Shown here piece after piece: positions 45,503 to 54,091 of a DNA stretch of 64,000 nucleotides; the first letter of the stretch is position 1; each line of letters starts with the position of its first letter. The notes beneath the pieces are model-generated. The model saw nothing but the letters and a program-made list of their open reading frames with translations. It made no database searches and was not told the origin of the DNA. This DNA comes from Bifidobacterium commune (lineage in GTDB: Bacteria > Actinomycetota > Actinomycetes > Actinomycetales > Bifidobacteriaceae): the NCBI RefSeq assembly GCF_900094885.1, contig NZ_FMBL01000001.1:214867-278866 (forward strand), read 5' to 3'. Position numbers and translations under genes: made by a program.

Positions 45503-46501
45503 GTGAACGCGGTTGAGGCTGCGGGGTCGGTCGGTCGTACCCAGTCGACTGCGGAGATGATGAACGTGTATGGCTTAGACGATTCTTCGGGTTTGTCCGA
45601 GCGGGAAACCAACGTGCTCCTTGAAAATGACGACAGCGGCGTCAACGGTGGAACGCTCGGTTCTCATAATTTTGAAGACATGGATGACCTGCGTACGATC
45701 GAAAACAAGTCATTTTCCGTTAGTCTTTCGGTCTATGCAGGGCCGTTCGATGCGTTGCTGACGCTCATCGCCAATCACAAGCTTGAACTGACCGAGGTTT
45801 CTTTGGCTGCCATCACCGAGGAGTTTATTGAATATGTGAGCGGTCTGGATATGACTCGCGATATGGAACAGGTCAGCGCTTTCCTTGATGTTGCGTCGGT
45901 TTTAGTGGAAGCCAAGAGTGCTGCTATTTTGCCGAGTGACGAGAATGGCGAGCGCGATGAGCAGAGTATGGAAGCATTGCGTGAACGCGATTTGCTTTTT
46001 GCCAGGCTCCTGCAATACCGGGCTTTCAAAAGCGTCGCGAACGTTTTTCGGGTGCAGTTGGCTGCCAATTCCGATCGCTTCGCGCACCCTTCGTTCAGTG
46101 ATCCGTCCATAACGGCCATACTGCCTAAACTCGCCTGGACGCTTGGTCCCGAAGAACTCGCAAAGATAGCGGCGGATGTTTTCCTTAATGCTCCTGCCGA
46201 TCAGGTGCGACTCGACCAGCTGCATGTCTCGCAGGTGGATCTGAAACAACAGTCGCAGATTGTGCGTCAACGTCTCAAAGAACTTGGAAGCGGTGGATCG
46301 ATGACGTTTGATGAACTGACGAAGGATGCCGCAAGTTCGCTGGTGGTGGTCGCGCGTTTCCTTTCGATTCTAATGTTTTTCAAGCAAGGCGTACTGCAAT
46401 ACAGGCAAGAGGGCCCTTTTGAGGATCTTCATCTGCGATGGGTGCCGGATATGGACGATGAACAAGATTTCGTAACGGTAGATGAAGGTGATTTTGCGTG
46501 A
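45503..46501 (+). CDS. scpA: Segregation and condensation protein A
   Basis: This kleisin subunit bridges the SMC heads. It has an N-terminal 'FSVSLSVYAGPFDALLTLIANHKLELTEVSLAAITEEF' region, here seen after about 70 residues of variable N-terminus, and a C-terminal winged helix ('SMTFDELTKDAASSLVVVARFLSILMFFKQG'). At 332 aa it is longer than usual owing to the N-terminal extension. GTG 45503 follows AAGG; a start nearer residue 55 is possible. The stop overlaps the scpB GTG (GTGA). Confidence 0.92.
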   Translation: MNAVEAAGSVGRTQSTAEMMNVYGLDDSSGLSERETNVLLENDDSGVNGGTLGSHNFEDMDDLRTIENKSFSVSLSVYAGPFDALLTLIANHKLELTEVSLAAITEEFIEYVSGLDMTRDMEQVSAFLDVASVLVEAKSAAILPSDENGERDEQSMEALRERDLLFARLLQYRAFKSVANVFRVQLAANSDRFAHPSFSDPSITAILPKLAWTLGPEELAKIAADVFLNAPADQVRLDQLHVSQVDLKQQSQIVRQRLKELGSGGSMTFDELTKDAASSLVVVARFLSILMFFKQGVLQYRQEGPFEDLHLRWVPDMDDEQDFVTVDEGDFA

Positions 46502-47349
46502 GCGAGGCTGCTGAGATGACTGAAGACGCTATGAAACCGGAGGGTGCAGTAAATAAGGAAACGTCGAATTCGGTACAGGAGTCCAAGAAACCGATTACTG
46601 ACAGAGTCGGCTTGAGTGACGTTGAGAACCAAACACCAACTAAGGATACGGGTGACCCAGCGGATGATAGAAGTGGTGAGGCCGTGAAAAATAACGCGCC
46701 GGCTGGATCTGCAAACGACCCGATGTATCCCGAATACGTGGATTTTTCGGTTGACGAGTTTCCGGGCGGGCTTCAATCCTGTCTCGAGGCAATCCTGATG
46801 GTGGCCGACGAACCTCAGCAGGCCGATGATTTGGCCCGAGTATTGGCGGTCGACAGGGGACAGGTTGAGGCAGTGTTGCAGGCGATGAGACTTGAATATG
46901 AAGGCGGTCAGGAAGGTCGTGCCCCGCGAGGATTCGAATTGCGTCATACCGCCCGTGGCTGGCAATACGGCAACCGATCCGTGTTTGGACCGGTTGTGTC
47001 GGCTTTTGTCACAGGTGGGCAGATGGCCCGACTTTCGCAGACTGCTTTGGAAGTGCTCGCCATTATTGCCTACAAGCAACCGATTACCCGTGCTCAGATT
47101 GCGGCTATTCGAGGCGTCAATTCCGACGGTGTTGTGCGTGCTCTGAGTGTGCGTGGTCTGGTTCGCGAACAGGGAACTGACGAGGATTCGAGAGCGGCTC
47201 TGTTGGTGACGACTGGTCTGTTTCTTGAAAAGATGGGTTTGGAATCGCTGGACCGGTTACCTGAGCTGGCTCCTTTCATGCCTTCGGTTGGCGACATGGT
47301 CGACCAGACGCAAGATGGCTATGATACCCCCGATTCCGATGGTGTCTGA
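46498..47349 (+). CDS. scpB: Segregation and condensation protein B
   Basis: ScpB is a dimeric winged-helix protein that binds ScpA in the SMC complex. The conserved core runs from about residue 80 ('LQSCLEAILMVADEPQQADDLARVL') through 'LSQTALEVLAIIAYKQPITRAQIAAIRGVNSDGVVRAL', the family signature. The first about 75 residues are acidic and variable. GTG 46498 overlaps the scpA stop by 4 bases, so the two are translationally coupled. Its smc partner is 18 kb upstream. Confidence 0.93.
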   Translation: MSEAAEMTEDAMKPEGAVNKETSNSVQESKKPITDRVGLSDVENQTPTKDTGDPADDRSGEAVKNNAPAGSANDPMYPEYVDFSVDEFPGGLQSCLEAILMVADEPQQADDLARVLAVDRGQVEAVLQAMRLEYEGGQEGRAPRGFELRHTARGWQYGNRSVFGPVVSAFVTGGQMARLSQTALEVLAIIAYKQPITRAQIAAIRGVNSDGVVRALSVRGLVREQGTDEDSRAALLVTTGLFLEKMGLESLDRLPELAPFMPSVGDMVDQTQDGYDTPDSDGV

Positions 47350-47594
47350 CACGTGATTCTTGCTCTGTGAATGACGTAGAATGTCCGTTCGATTGCGTTT
47401 CATGGTGCATCGGATAGTGCGAGGTAGATAGGCAATGTCTCGGAGACCGTCGTTTGGATAGCTTTTCGCCACTATTCGAACAGCGTACCTGTGTCGGGAT
47501 ACGCGGATAACATTGTGAAGGTTTACGTGTAAGTGAAGAGTTAAACATTTCTCTACTCAGGACACTCAAGGAAAACGCAGTAGGAGAGGCTTTT

Positions 47595-49523
47595 ATGGCG
47601 GTACGTGGTGATATTCGAAATGTGGCGATCGTGGCTCATGTCGATCACGGCAAGACGACCTTGGTTAACGGGATGCTTCAGCAGTCACATGTATTTAGCG
47701 AGCGCGAGGAAGTGCCGGATCGTGTGATGGATTCCAACGATCTCGAGCGTGAGAAGGGCATCACTATCCTCGCCAAGAACACCGCTGTGCAGTATACCGG
47801 TCCGTTGGCCGCAAAGTACGGCGAACCCAATGGCATCACCATCAATGTCATTGATACTCCCGGACACGCAGATTTCGGTGGCGAGGTCGAGCGTGGCATT
47901 TCGATGGTCGATGGTGTCGTGTTGCTCGTTGACGCTTCCGAAGGTCCGCTGCCGCAGACGCGTTTCGTGCTGCGCAAGGCACTTGAGGCGAAGTTGCCGG
48001 TAATCTTGTGCATCAACAAGGTTGACCGTCCCGATGCGCGCATCAGCGAAGTCGTCAGCGAGTCCACCGATCTGCTTCTCGGCTTGGCGCAGGATGTCGT
48101 CGAAGAAGGCGTTGATCTCGATCTGGATTCCTTGCTTGATCTGCCGGTTATCTACTGCGCGGCGAAGGCGGGCTACGCTTCCAAGAACCAGCCTGTCGAT
48201 GGCGAACTGCCTGACAACGACAATCTTGAGCCGCTGTTCGACACCATCATCTCAAACATCCCTGCCCCGCAATATGACGAGGGTGCACCGCTGCAGGCGC
48301 ACGTCACCAACATCGACGCTTCCGATTACCTCGGTCGTCTTGGCTTGGTGCGCATCTACAACGGTACCCTGCAGAAGGGCAAGCAGTACGGTCTTTCGCG
48401 CATTGACGGATCAATCGAAAGCTTCAAGCTCACTGAGATTCTGCGTACGCAGGGTCTTGACCGCATGCCGGTCGACGAGGCTGGCCCGGGAGACATCGTC
48501 GCCGTTGCAGGCGTCGACGACATCATGATTGGCGAGACCATTGTTGATTCGCACGATCCCAAACCGTTGCCACTCATCCACGTCGACGATCCCGCGATTT
48601 CGATGACCTTCGGTACCAACGATTCGCCTTTGGCAGGTCGCGAAGGCAAGGATCACAAACTTACTGCCCGCATGATCAAGGACAGGCTCGACAAGGAGCT
48701 GATCGGTAACGTTTCCATCAAGGTGGTTCCCACCGATCGTCCTGACGCTTGGGAGGTCCAAGGCCGAGGCGAGCTCGCCTTGGCTATTCTGGCCGAGCAG
48801 ATGCGTCGTGAGGGCTACGAGCTGACGGTCGGACGTCCGCAGGTGGTCACCAAGACCATCGACGGCAAGATTCACGAGCCGATGGAGAACGACACGATCG
48901 ACGTGCCCGAAGAGTATATGGGCGCTGTCACGCAGCTTATGGCCGAGCGTAAGGGCCGCATGGACTCGATGTCCAACCACGGTTCTGGCTGGGTGCGCCT
49001 GCAGTTCACCGTTCCTTCCCGTGGTCTGATCGGTTTCAGGACCGCTTTGCTCACCGCAACTCGCGGCACCGGCATCTCGAGCTCCATTTCCGCCGGATAT
49101 GCTCCGTGGGCAGGCGAAATCAGCACCCGTCAGAACGGTTCCATGGTTTCTGATCGTGCAGGAACCGCCACGCCTTACGCCATGCAGCGTCTGCAGGCTC
49201 GTGGCAACTTCTTCGTCGATCCGCAAAGCTCGGTATACGAAGGTCAGGTCGTCGGCATCAACAACAAACCCGATGAGCTGGACGTCAACATCACGCTGGC
49301 AAAGCACATGACCAACATGCGTTCCGCCACTGCTGATGTCCTTGAGACTCTCACTCCGCCGATCAAGATGAGCCTTGAAGAAGCGCTTGATTTCGCCAAC
49401 GAAGATGAGTGTGTCGAGGTTACGCCGGAAGCCATTCGTGTGCGTAAGGTGATTCTTAACCGCGACGAGTGGTACAAGTGGCACGCTCGCCAGCGTCGTC
49501 AGAACGCTTCCAAGAAGAAGTGA
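47595..49523 (+). CDS. typA: Ribosome-associated GTPase TypA/BipA
   Basis: This 642-aa translational GTPase acts in ribosome assembly and stress adaptation. G1 'AHVDHGKTT', G2/G3 'EREKGITI' and 'DTPGHADFGGE', and G4 'NKVDRPDA' are visible, with EF-G-like domains II, III and V and the BipA C-terminal domain ('GRGELALAILAEQMRREGYEL', 'GLIGFRTALLT'). ATG 47595 follows GTAGGAGAGG. It is monocistronic, with its own terminator. Confidence 0.95.
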   Translation: MAVRGDIRNVAIVAHVDHGKTTLVNGMLQQSHVFSEREEVPDRVMDSNDLEREKGITILAKNTAVQYTGPLAAKYGEPNGITINVIDTPGHADFGGEVERGISMVDGVVLLVDASEGPLPQTRFVLRKALEAKLPVILCINKVDRPDARISEVVSESTDLLLGLAQDVVEEGVDLDLDSLLDLPVIYCAAKAGYASKNQPVDGELPDNDNLEPLFDTIISNIPAPQYDEGAPLQAHVTNIDASDYLGRLGLVRIYNGTLQKGKQYGLSRIDGSIESFKLTEILRTQGLDRMPVDEAGPGDIVAVAGVDDIMIGETIVDSHDPKPLPLIHVDDPAISMTFGTNDSPLAGREGKDHKLTARMIKDRLDKELIGNVSIKVVPTDRPDAWEVQGRGELALAILAEQMRREGYELTVGRPQVVTKTIDGKIHEPMENDTIDVPEEYMGAVTQLMAERKGRMDSMSNHGSGWVRLQFTVPSRGLIGFRTALLTATRGTGISSSISAGYAPWAGEISTRQNGSMVSDRAGTATPYAMQRLQARGNFFVDPQSSVYEGQVVGINNKPDELDVNITLAKHMTNMRSATADVLETLTPPIKMSLEEALDFANEDECVEVTPEAIRVRKVILNRDEWYKWHARQRRQNASKKK

Positions 49524-49559
49524 CGTTCGTGGTGCATCAAGCATCGGCACGTTAATCTT

Positions 49560-49604
49560 AAAAGCGCCATATCTCCGTTCTTGAAAGACGGATATGGCGC
49601 TTTT
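49560..49604 (+). terminator. Terminator of typA
   Basis: AAAAGCGCCATAT... and ...ATATGGCGCTTTT form a long stem with a small CT bulge, ending in TTTT, 36 bp after the typA stop. Confidence 0.85.
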
Positions 49605-49780
49605 GCTTGAGTGCGGTAAGTAATGTGTTGTTTCTTCAAGGGAAGCTGCTTTAGCGTGGTTCAAATTTTTCATCGTTCTTGTCTTGCAATTTTGCGAACA
49701 TTGGTCTTTTTTTCTGACTATTTTGCCTGTCATTCGGAATCAATCTGTATTTTGACCGCCCGGTAAGGCATACTGGCAGT

Positions 49781-52516
49781 ATGAGTTCTCGTCATGCTTT
49801 ACATGCTAAGGCCCCGTCTGCGGCAGAGAAGAGCGTCTTGGGTAAGTCCCCCACCGATGCTGATGCTCGTCTGCCGTGGTCGTATCGTCAAAGCCCTGCC
49901 GTCCGTCTCTTGATTTGCGCGCTTGTTGCGATATTGAGCGGCGTATGCGGCACGTTGGTTCATCGTCTTGGGGCTCGATACAATGTGCCGGTGGGGCTGG
50001 TCCTGGCATTGGTGATTCTGGCAATCGCCACTTGGAGTGCCCGTGCCCGCAACGGTACTGTAGGTGTGGGGATTCAGTTGATGCTTTCGACCTTGGTGGC
50101 AGGATTCTTCGCTAATCTCAACGGTGACATTCTGGTGCCTGTAGGTTTCCACACATCTAATTTGCCTTTCTTCAGCCAGTACGTTGGTCTGTTCTGGCTG
50201 GGTGGATTGATCGTTGTTCCAGTCGCATGCATCTTATTGCCGTCGAATTGGTTCGTCATCCCTGAATACTTAACATCGAATACAAAGAGGAATATGGACA
50301 TCGTTGAACGTTTTGACAACGCTGATAAATTTGTTGAGCCTGTAGCGCCGGTTGGGTCAACTGTCCCCGTTGCTTCAGAGTCTTCTCAGGTTCCAGTTGC
50401 ATCGACCGCATTCGCTAATCATGTTGCTCAGATTACACCGGTTGTCTTGGAATCGGTCGCTCCGGCCGCTTCAACGCCTTCTGCCGAACAAGCTGCACCA
50501 GTTGAGTCTGTGCCAACTATTGCATCTGCTGGGCACGACGCACTCGTTGCCTCAGTCGTGTCTGCTGAACCGACGGCATCTGTCGCTTCGGTTGCCTCTG
50601 CTGTACCTGCTGCTTCTGCTGTTTCGGTTGGGCCTGCTACGTCTGCTGCTTCTGCTGAGTCTGCTGAGTTTCTTGCATCTGCAGAGTATGCTGCGCCTGC
50701 CGTTCCAGTTGAGTCTGTCGCTTCTGCCGTTTCTGCAACGCCAGTCTCACCTATCGCTTCTGCTGCTCCCGTCGTCTCTCCTACACCAGTTGCGTCTGGT
50801 GATTCTGCGCCGTCTGCTGCTCCCGTCGTCTCTCCTACACCGGTTGCGTCTGGTGATTCTGCGCCGTCTGCTGCTCCCGTCGTCTCTTCTACACCGGTTG
50901 CGTCTGGTGATTCTGCGTCGTCTGCTGCTCCCGTCGCTCCGATTGAGGCTATGAAATCAGGGGCGCAGCCTGCTTCTGCTGAGTCGTTCTCTCAAGCCGC
51001 GCCTGTAGAATCTGTTGAACATGTTGCACCTGTTGAGTCAGCCGCACCTGTTAAGGCGGACATGAAATCTGATCCTGTCGAATCCGTTAGCCTTGGAGCA
51101 TCTCAGGGTCTTGCTGAACGCGTTGCAGCCGCAGCCTCTGCTGCATCAGCTGGATTGGTTGGTCCGACGGTGTCTGTTCCTGCGATTACGCCGGTTGCAA
51201 CTGCTGAGTCCGCCACCCTGACTGAACTCGTGGCTTCTGCTACGCACTCGGCTTCTGATGTACCTGCCAAACCGGCTAAGACCAATGAAAATCAGGATAA
51301 GACGGGTTCTACATTTACCGCAAACGCAGATACCTACAATCTGGGTATCCGTGTCCCGAACCTTGCAACAGAGGGACTTGCGGCTTTGAAGAATACCAAT
51401 GCAGGCGTCGGAGTCAACAATAATTCACCTAAGGTTGATAGCTCTCGGGAACAACCGGCACATAAGATCATTACCGATGAGATAAACGTTGTGGAGGATG
51501 CTGCGGTCGATATGCAAGCGTCGTCTGCCGATTCCAGAACGCTGTTGTTCCTAGGACCGCAGGGTTCCTTCACTCATCAAGCTGCTGTCAGCGCGGCAAA
51601 CGGTTTCACGGAGCAGGGCATCACGGTCCATCTTGAGTCACGTGACAATGTGCAAGCGATCATTCGAGATGTTGAGGCTGGTCGTGGCTGGGGTGTCATT
51701 GCTTGGGAGAACAGCATTGAGGGTTTTGTTGTACCGAACCTTGATGCCATGATCGATGCGCACGATGTGGCTGGACTCGGACGATTGAGCATCGATGTTT
51801 CCTTTGATGCCTTTGTTCGTGCCGATGAAGGAAGCTCGGCGACTCTTTCTCCGTATGTAACGTTGAACCAGGTCGTGGCTCATCCGCATGGGTTGGCCCA
51901 ATGTATGGAATTCGTTCAAGAGCATCAGCTCACACCGGTTCCAGCATCATCCAACGCAGCGGCGTGTCGAGATATTCTACCGGGCCAAGTCGCGCTCGGC
52001 CCGTCGTTGTGCGGACCGTTGTACGGATTGAAAACACTTGAGCGCAAGGTGCAGGATTTCGACGGTGCCAACACTGATTTCCTCATCGTTGCTGCACGCG
52101 AAGATGTGAATCAGGTTCTCAAGTCCAGCCGTCAGATCGGTGTGAGTGATTACGAAACGATTATTGCAGTGGCTCCGTTGAGTACTGGCCCCGGCGTCAT
52201 GGCCAAATTGCTCGATCGGCTGCGTGATGAGGGACTGAACATGACCAGTCTTATGTCGAGGCCGATTAAGGGCAACGCCGGCACCTACAGCTTTATCATC
52301 ACACTCGATGCTGCACCATGGCAGCGCGGTTTTAAGCATTTTCTTTCACAGCTCGTGGCGGAAGGCGATTGGGTAAAGACGCTCGCGGTCTATCTTCGTC
52401 GTGATCGTCCGAACCCTCCAGTTGGCACCTGGATGCTGCCACAGGGCGGTATATGCTCCAATCGCTCGAAGCAAAATGAATCGAGAGTGGATGTAGAGAA
52501 GGAATTGTTGTGGTAA
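49781..52516 (+). CDS. pheA: Membrane-anchored prephenate dehydratase fusion protein
   Basis: The single 911-aa frame joins three parts. Residues about 35-155 form four membrane helices. Residues about 180-520 are a low-complexity Ala/Ser/Pro/Val/Glu linker with tandem repeats. Residues about 586-890 are a complete prephenate dehydratase (LFLGPQGSFTHQAA, 'WENSIEGFV', 'NTDFLIVA') with a C-terminal ACT domain ('TGPGVMAKLLDRLRDEGLNMTSLMSRPIKG'). The enzyme makes phenylpyruvate for phenylalanine synthesis; the ACT domain suggests feedback by Phe. Ordinary PheA is about 300 aa and soluble. The ACT/PDT part overlaps tyrA at its end, so both aromatic branches are coupled. ATG 49781 has only a weak ribosome binding site. 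No internal strong start was found just before the PDT part, though an internal start cannot be excluded. Confidence 0.85.
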   Translation: MSSRHALHAKAPSAAEKSVLGKSPTDADARLPWSYRQSPAVRLLICALVAILSGVCGTLVHRLGARYNVPVGLVLALVILAIATWSARARNGTVGVGIQLMLSTLVAGFFANLNGDILVPVGFHTSNLPFFSQYVGLFWLGGLIVVPVACILLPSNWFVIPEYLTSNTKRNMDIVERFDNADKFVEPVAPVGSTVPVASESSQVPVASTAFANHVAQITPVVLESVAPAASTPSAEQAAPVESVPTIASAGHDALVASVVSAEPTASVASVASAVPAASAVSVGPATSAASAESAEFLASAEYAAPAVPVESVASAVSATPVSPIASAAPVVSPTPVASGDSAPSAAPVVSPTPVASGDSAPSAAPVVSSTPVASGDSASSAAPVAPIEAMKSGAQPASAESFSQAAPVESVEHVAPVESAAPVKADMKSDPVESVSLGASQGLAERVAAAASAASAGLVGPTVSVPAITPVATAESATLTELVASATHSASDVPAKPAKTNENQDKTGSTFTANADTYNLGIRVPNLATEGLAALKNTNAGVGVNNNSPKVDSSREQPAHKIITDEINVVEDAAVDMQASSADSRTLLFLGPQGSFTHQAAVSAANGFTEQGITVHLESRDNVQAIIRDVEAGRGWGVIAWENSIEGFVVPNLDAMIDAHDVAGLGRLSIDVSFDAFVRADEGSSATLSPYVTLNQVVAHPHGLAQCMEFVQEHQLTPVPASSNAAACRDILPGQVALGPSLCGPLYGLKTLERKVQDFDGANTDFLIVAAREDVNQVLKSSRQIGVSDYETIIAVAPLSTGPGVMAKLLDRLRDEGLNMTSLMSRPIKGNAGTYSFIITLDAAPWQRGFKHFLSQLVAEGDWVKTLAVYLRRDRPNPPVGTWMLPQGGICSNRSKQNESRVDVEKELLW
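50759..50920 (+). repeat. Three 54-bp tandem repeats in the pheA linker
   Basis: Units 50759-50812, 50813-50866 and 50867-50920 are nearly identical and encode SAAPVVSPTPVASGDSAP three times, with a partial fourth copy. 54 bp is a multiple of three, so copy-number changes would keep the frame. Confidence 0.9.
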
Positions 52517-53532
52517 ATTCGGTCGGAATTGTGGGACTTGGTCTTATCGGCGGATCGTTGACCAGAAGACTGGCCCACGGTCAGATCGAAATAGTTGCTT
52601 GGAATCACAACGATCGTCCATATGCCGCAGCACGTGATGCTGGTATCAAATGTGTAGACTCACTTGAACAGCTGGCTGCTGCCAAGCCGCAGGTCCTTTT
52701 TCTGTGCAACCCGCTTAGGGCGATGCCTGAGATTTTGGAACGCTTGGCTCCCGTGCTCGATAGGAACGCCACTGTTCTCAGTGATGTCGGCAGCGTCAAG
52801 GGGATGGTGCGTCAGCAGGTTGAAAATGCCGGACTTGGCGATTGCTATGTCGGGGCGCACCCGATGGCGGGCAATGAATCGTCGGGATTTACGGCAAGCG
52901 ACCCGACGATATACGACGGCGCGCTTTGGGTGCTTACAGTTAATGAGCGCACTGATTATAGACGATTTCTTGACGTGGCCACGCTGATTACCGAGAGTGT
53001 CGGAAACCGTATCATCGTGTTGGATGATGCAACCCACGATCGCGCAGCCGCCATGATTTCTCATGCCCCTCACGCGGTATCCACGGCCTTGATTAACCAG
53101 CTGACTGAGAGTTCGGAGCGAAACATCGCAGCTGCGCTTGCTGCAGGAGCATGGCGTGACATGACTCGAGTCGGCCTGACTGATCCAGACCGGACACGTG
53201 CGATGATTGAGGAAGATGCTCAAAACGTTGAAGTGCTGTTGCGCGATCTTGCGAATCGTTTGACTTTGTTTGCCGACGAGCTGCATCGCAGCGATGATGC
53301 CGCGTTGACGCGCTTCTTCGAACAGGGACAGCCGTTCCGTGATTATAAGGCAGGTGAGCGTGCCGCGACCAATATGGCTGACGTCCAGATGAAGTGCACT
53401 GAACGACGGGTCTTGGATATTCCTGATTCCGAATGGCGCAGCGTCTTTCTTGATTCCGCTCGACGTGGTGAACATGTCATCCGTTTCATTCAGCCTTGGC
53501 GGGTTGAGGTTGAAACGCTCTCAAAAATATGA
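52510..53532 (+). CDS. tyrA: Prephenate dehydrogenase TyrA
   Basis: This NAD(P)-dependent enzyme makes 4-hydroxyphenylpyruvate from prephenate for tyrosine. The Rossmann motif GIVGLGLIGGSLTRRL is at the N-terminus, followed by 'DVGSVKG' and 'GAHPMAGNESSGF' with the catalytic His. At 340 aa it lacks a chorismate mutase part. GTG 52510 overlaps the pheA stop, with AAGGA at 52498-52502. It forms an operon with pheA. Confidence 0.93.
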   Translation: MVNSVGIVGLGLIGGSLTRRLAHGQIEIVAWNHNDRPYAAARDAGIKCVDSLEQLAAAKPQVLFLCNPLRAMPEILERLAPVLDRNATVLSDVGSVKGMVRQQVENAGLGDCYVGAHPMAGNESSGFTASDPTIYDGALWVLTVNERTDYRRFLDVATLITESVGNRIIVLDDATHDRAAAMISHAPHAVSTALINQLTESSERNIAAALAAGAWRDMTRVGLTDPDRTRAMIEEDAQNVEVLLRDLANRLTLFADELHRSDDAALTRFFEQGQPFRDYKAGERAATNMADVQMKCTERRVLDIPDSEWRSVFLDSARRGEHVIRFIQPWRVEVETLSKI

Positions 53533-53585
53533 ACAAATAGCACTTGGACGTGTCCGAGTTAGCCAAGCTGATGGGCAAACAGTGT

Positions 53586-53906
53586 TTATTGCATGCCGGT
53601 TTTGTTTTTAGTAAGTGCGTTATTTTTGCGCTCTGGTATGGGCTTGAGTGCCACGATGCTGTCGCAGGGAATGCTCAGGTCCTGAGCCGAACGAGAACCA
53701 TTTGCGGCAGGATCGCGAGTGATGGATAGTGTTTCTCCATCCCAAGAGCGCACGTGTCCGATGTAGTCACGAAATTGCTGACGACCGGTCCGTGGGTCGT
53801 TGCCGTCAAGTGTGCGCACCATCAGCCGCGCACCAACGGGAATGAATTTCGGCAGTGGCACATTTCCTACTTTCGCAGTATTTAGGATATCGATGTTTCC
53901 AATCAT
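53586..53906 (-). CDS. Small SH3-like domain protein (conserved, unknown function)
   Basis: This 106-aa protein has 'PVGARLMVRTLDGNDPRTGRQQFRDYIGHVRSWDGETLSI' and 'IPCDSIVALKPIPER', resembling the SH3-like beta-barrel found at the N-terminus of some actinobacterial GNAT acetyltransferases ('VRTR...VGHV...V'). The acetyltransferase domain itself is absent. No function can be named. Confidence 0.6.
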   Translation of the reverse strand: MIGNIDILNTAKVGNVPLPKFIPVGARLMVRTLDGNDPRTGRQQFRDYIGHVRSWDGETLSITRDPAANGSRSAQDLSIPCDSIVALKPIPERKNNALTKNKTGMQ

Positions 53907-54091
53907 AGAGTCAAGGGGGTAATCACATATCTCCTCTGTAAGGTTTCCATTCGGTGCACAATGCCAGCGGTTTCCAGAGACTGTCGACGAATGAGGCTGC
54001 TACACTGACTACTGTCAATGGATGCCATCGTTACACCTGCATTCACAGGAGTCGTCTGGGTGGTCAACGGTTCTGAACGTGAGGGGGGAGC

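Noticed and set aside
48411-49733. A 440-codon open frame on the minus strand
   Set aside because: It lies opposite typA and is His/Arg-rich, as expected for a shadow of a highly biased gene.
50759-50920. Tandem repeats considered as a CRISPR array
   Set aside because: The units are directly adjacent with no spacers, and they are translated in frame within pheA.
50352-50954. A Leu-rich 200-codon frame
   Set aside because: It is an alternative frame of the repetitive pheA linker; the Leu/Pro/Ser content is a product of the repeats.
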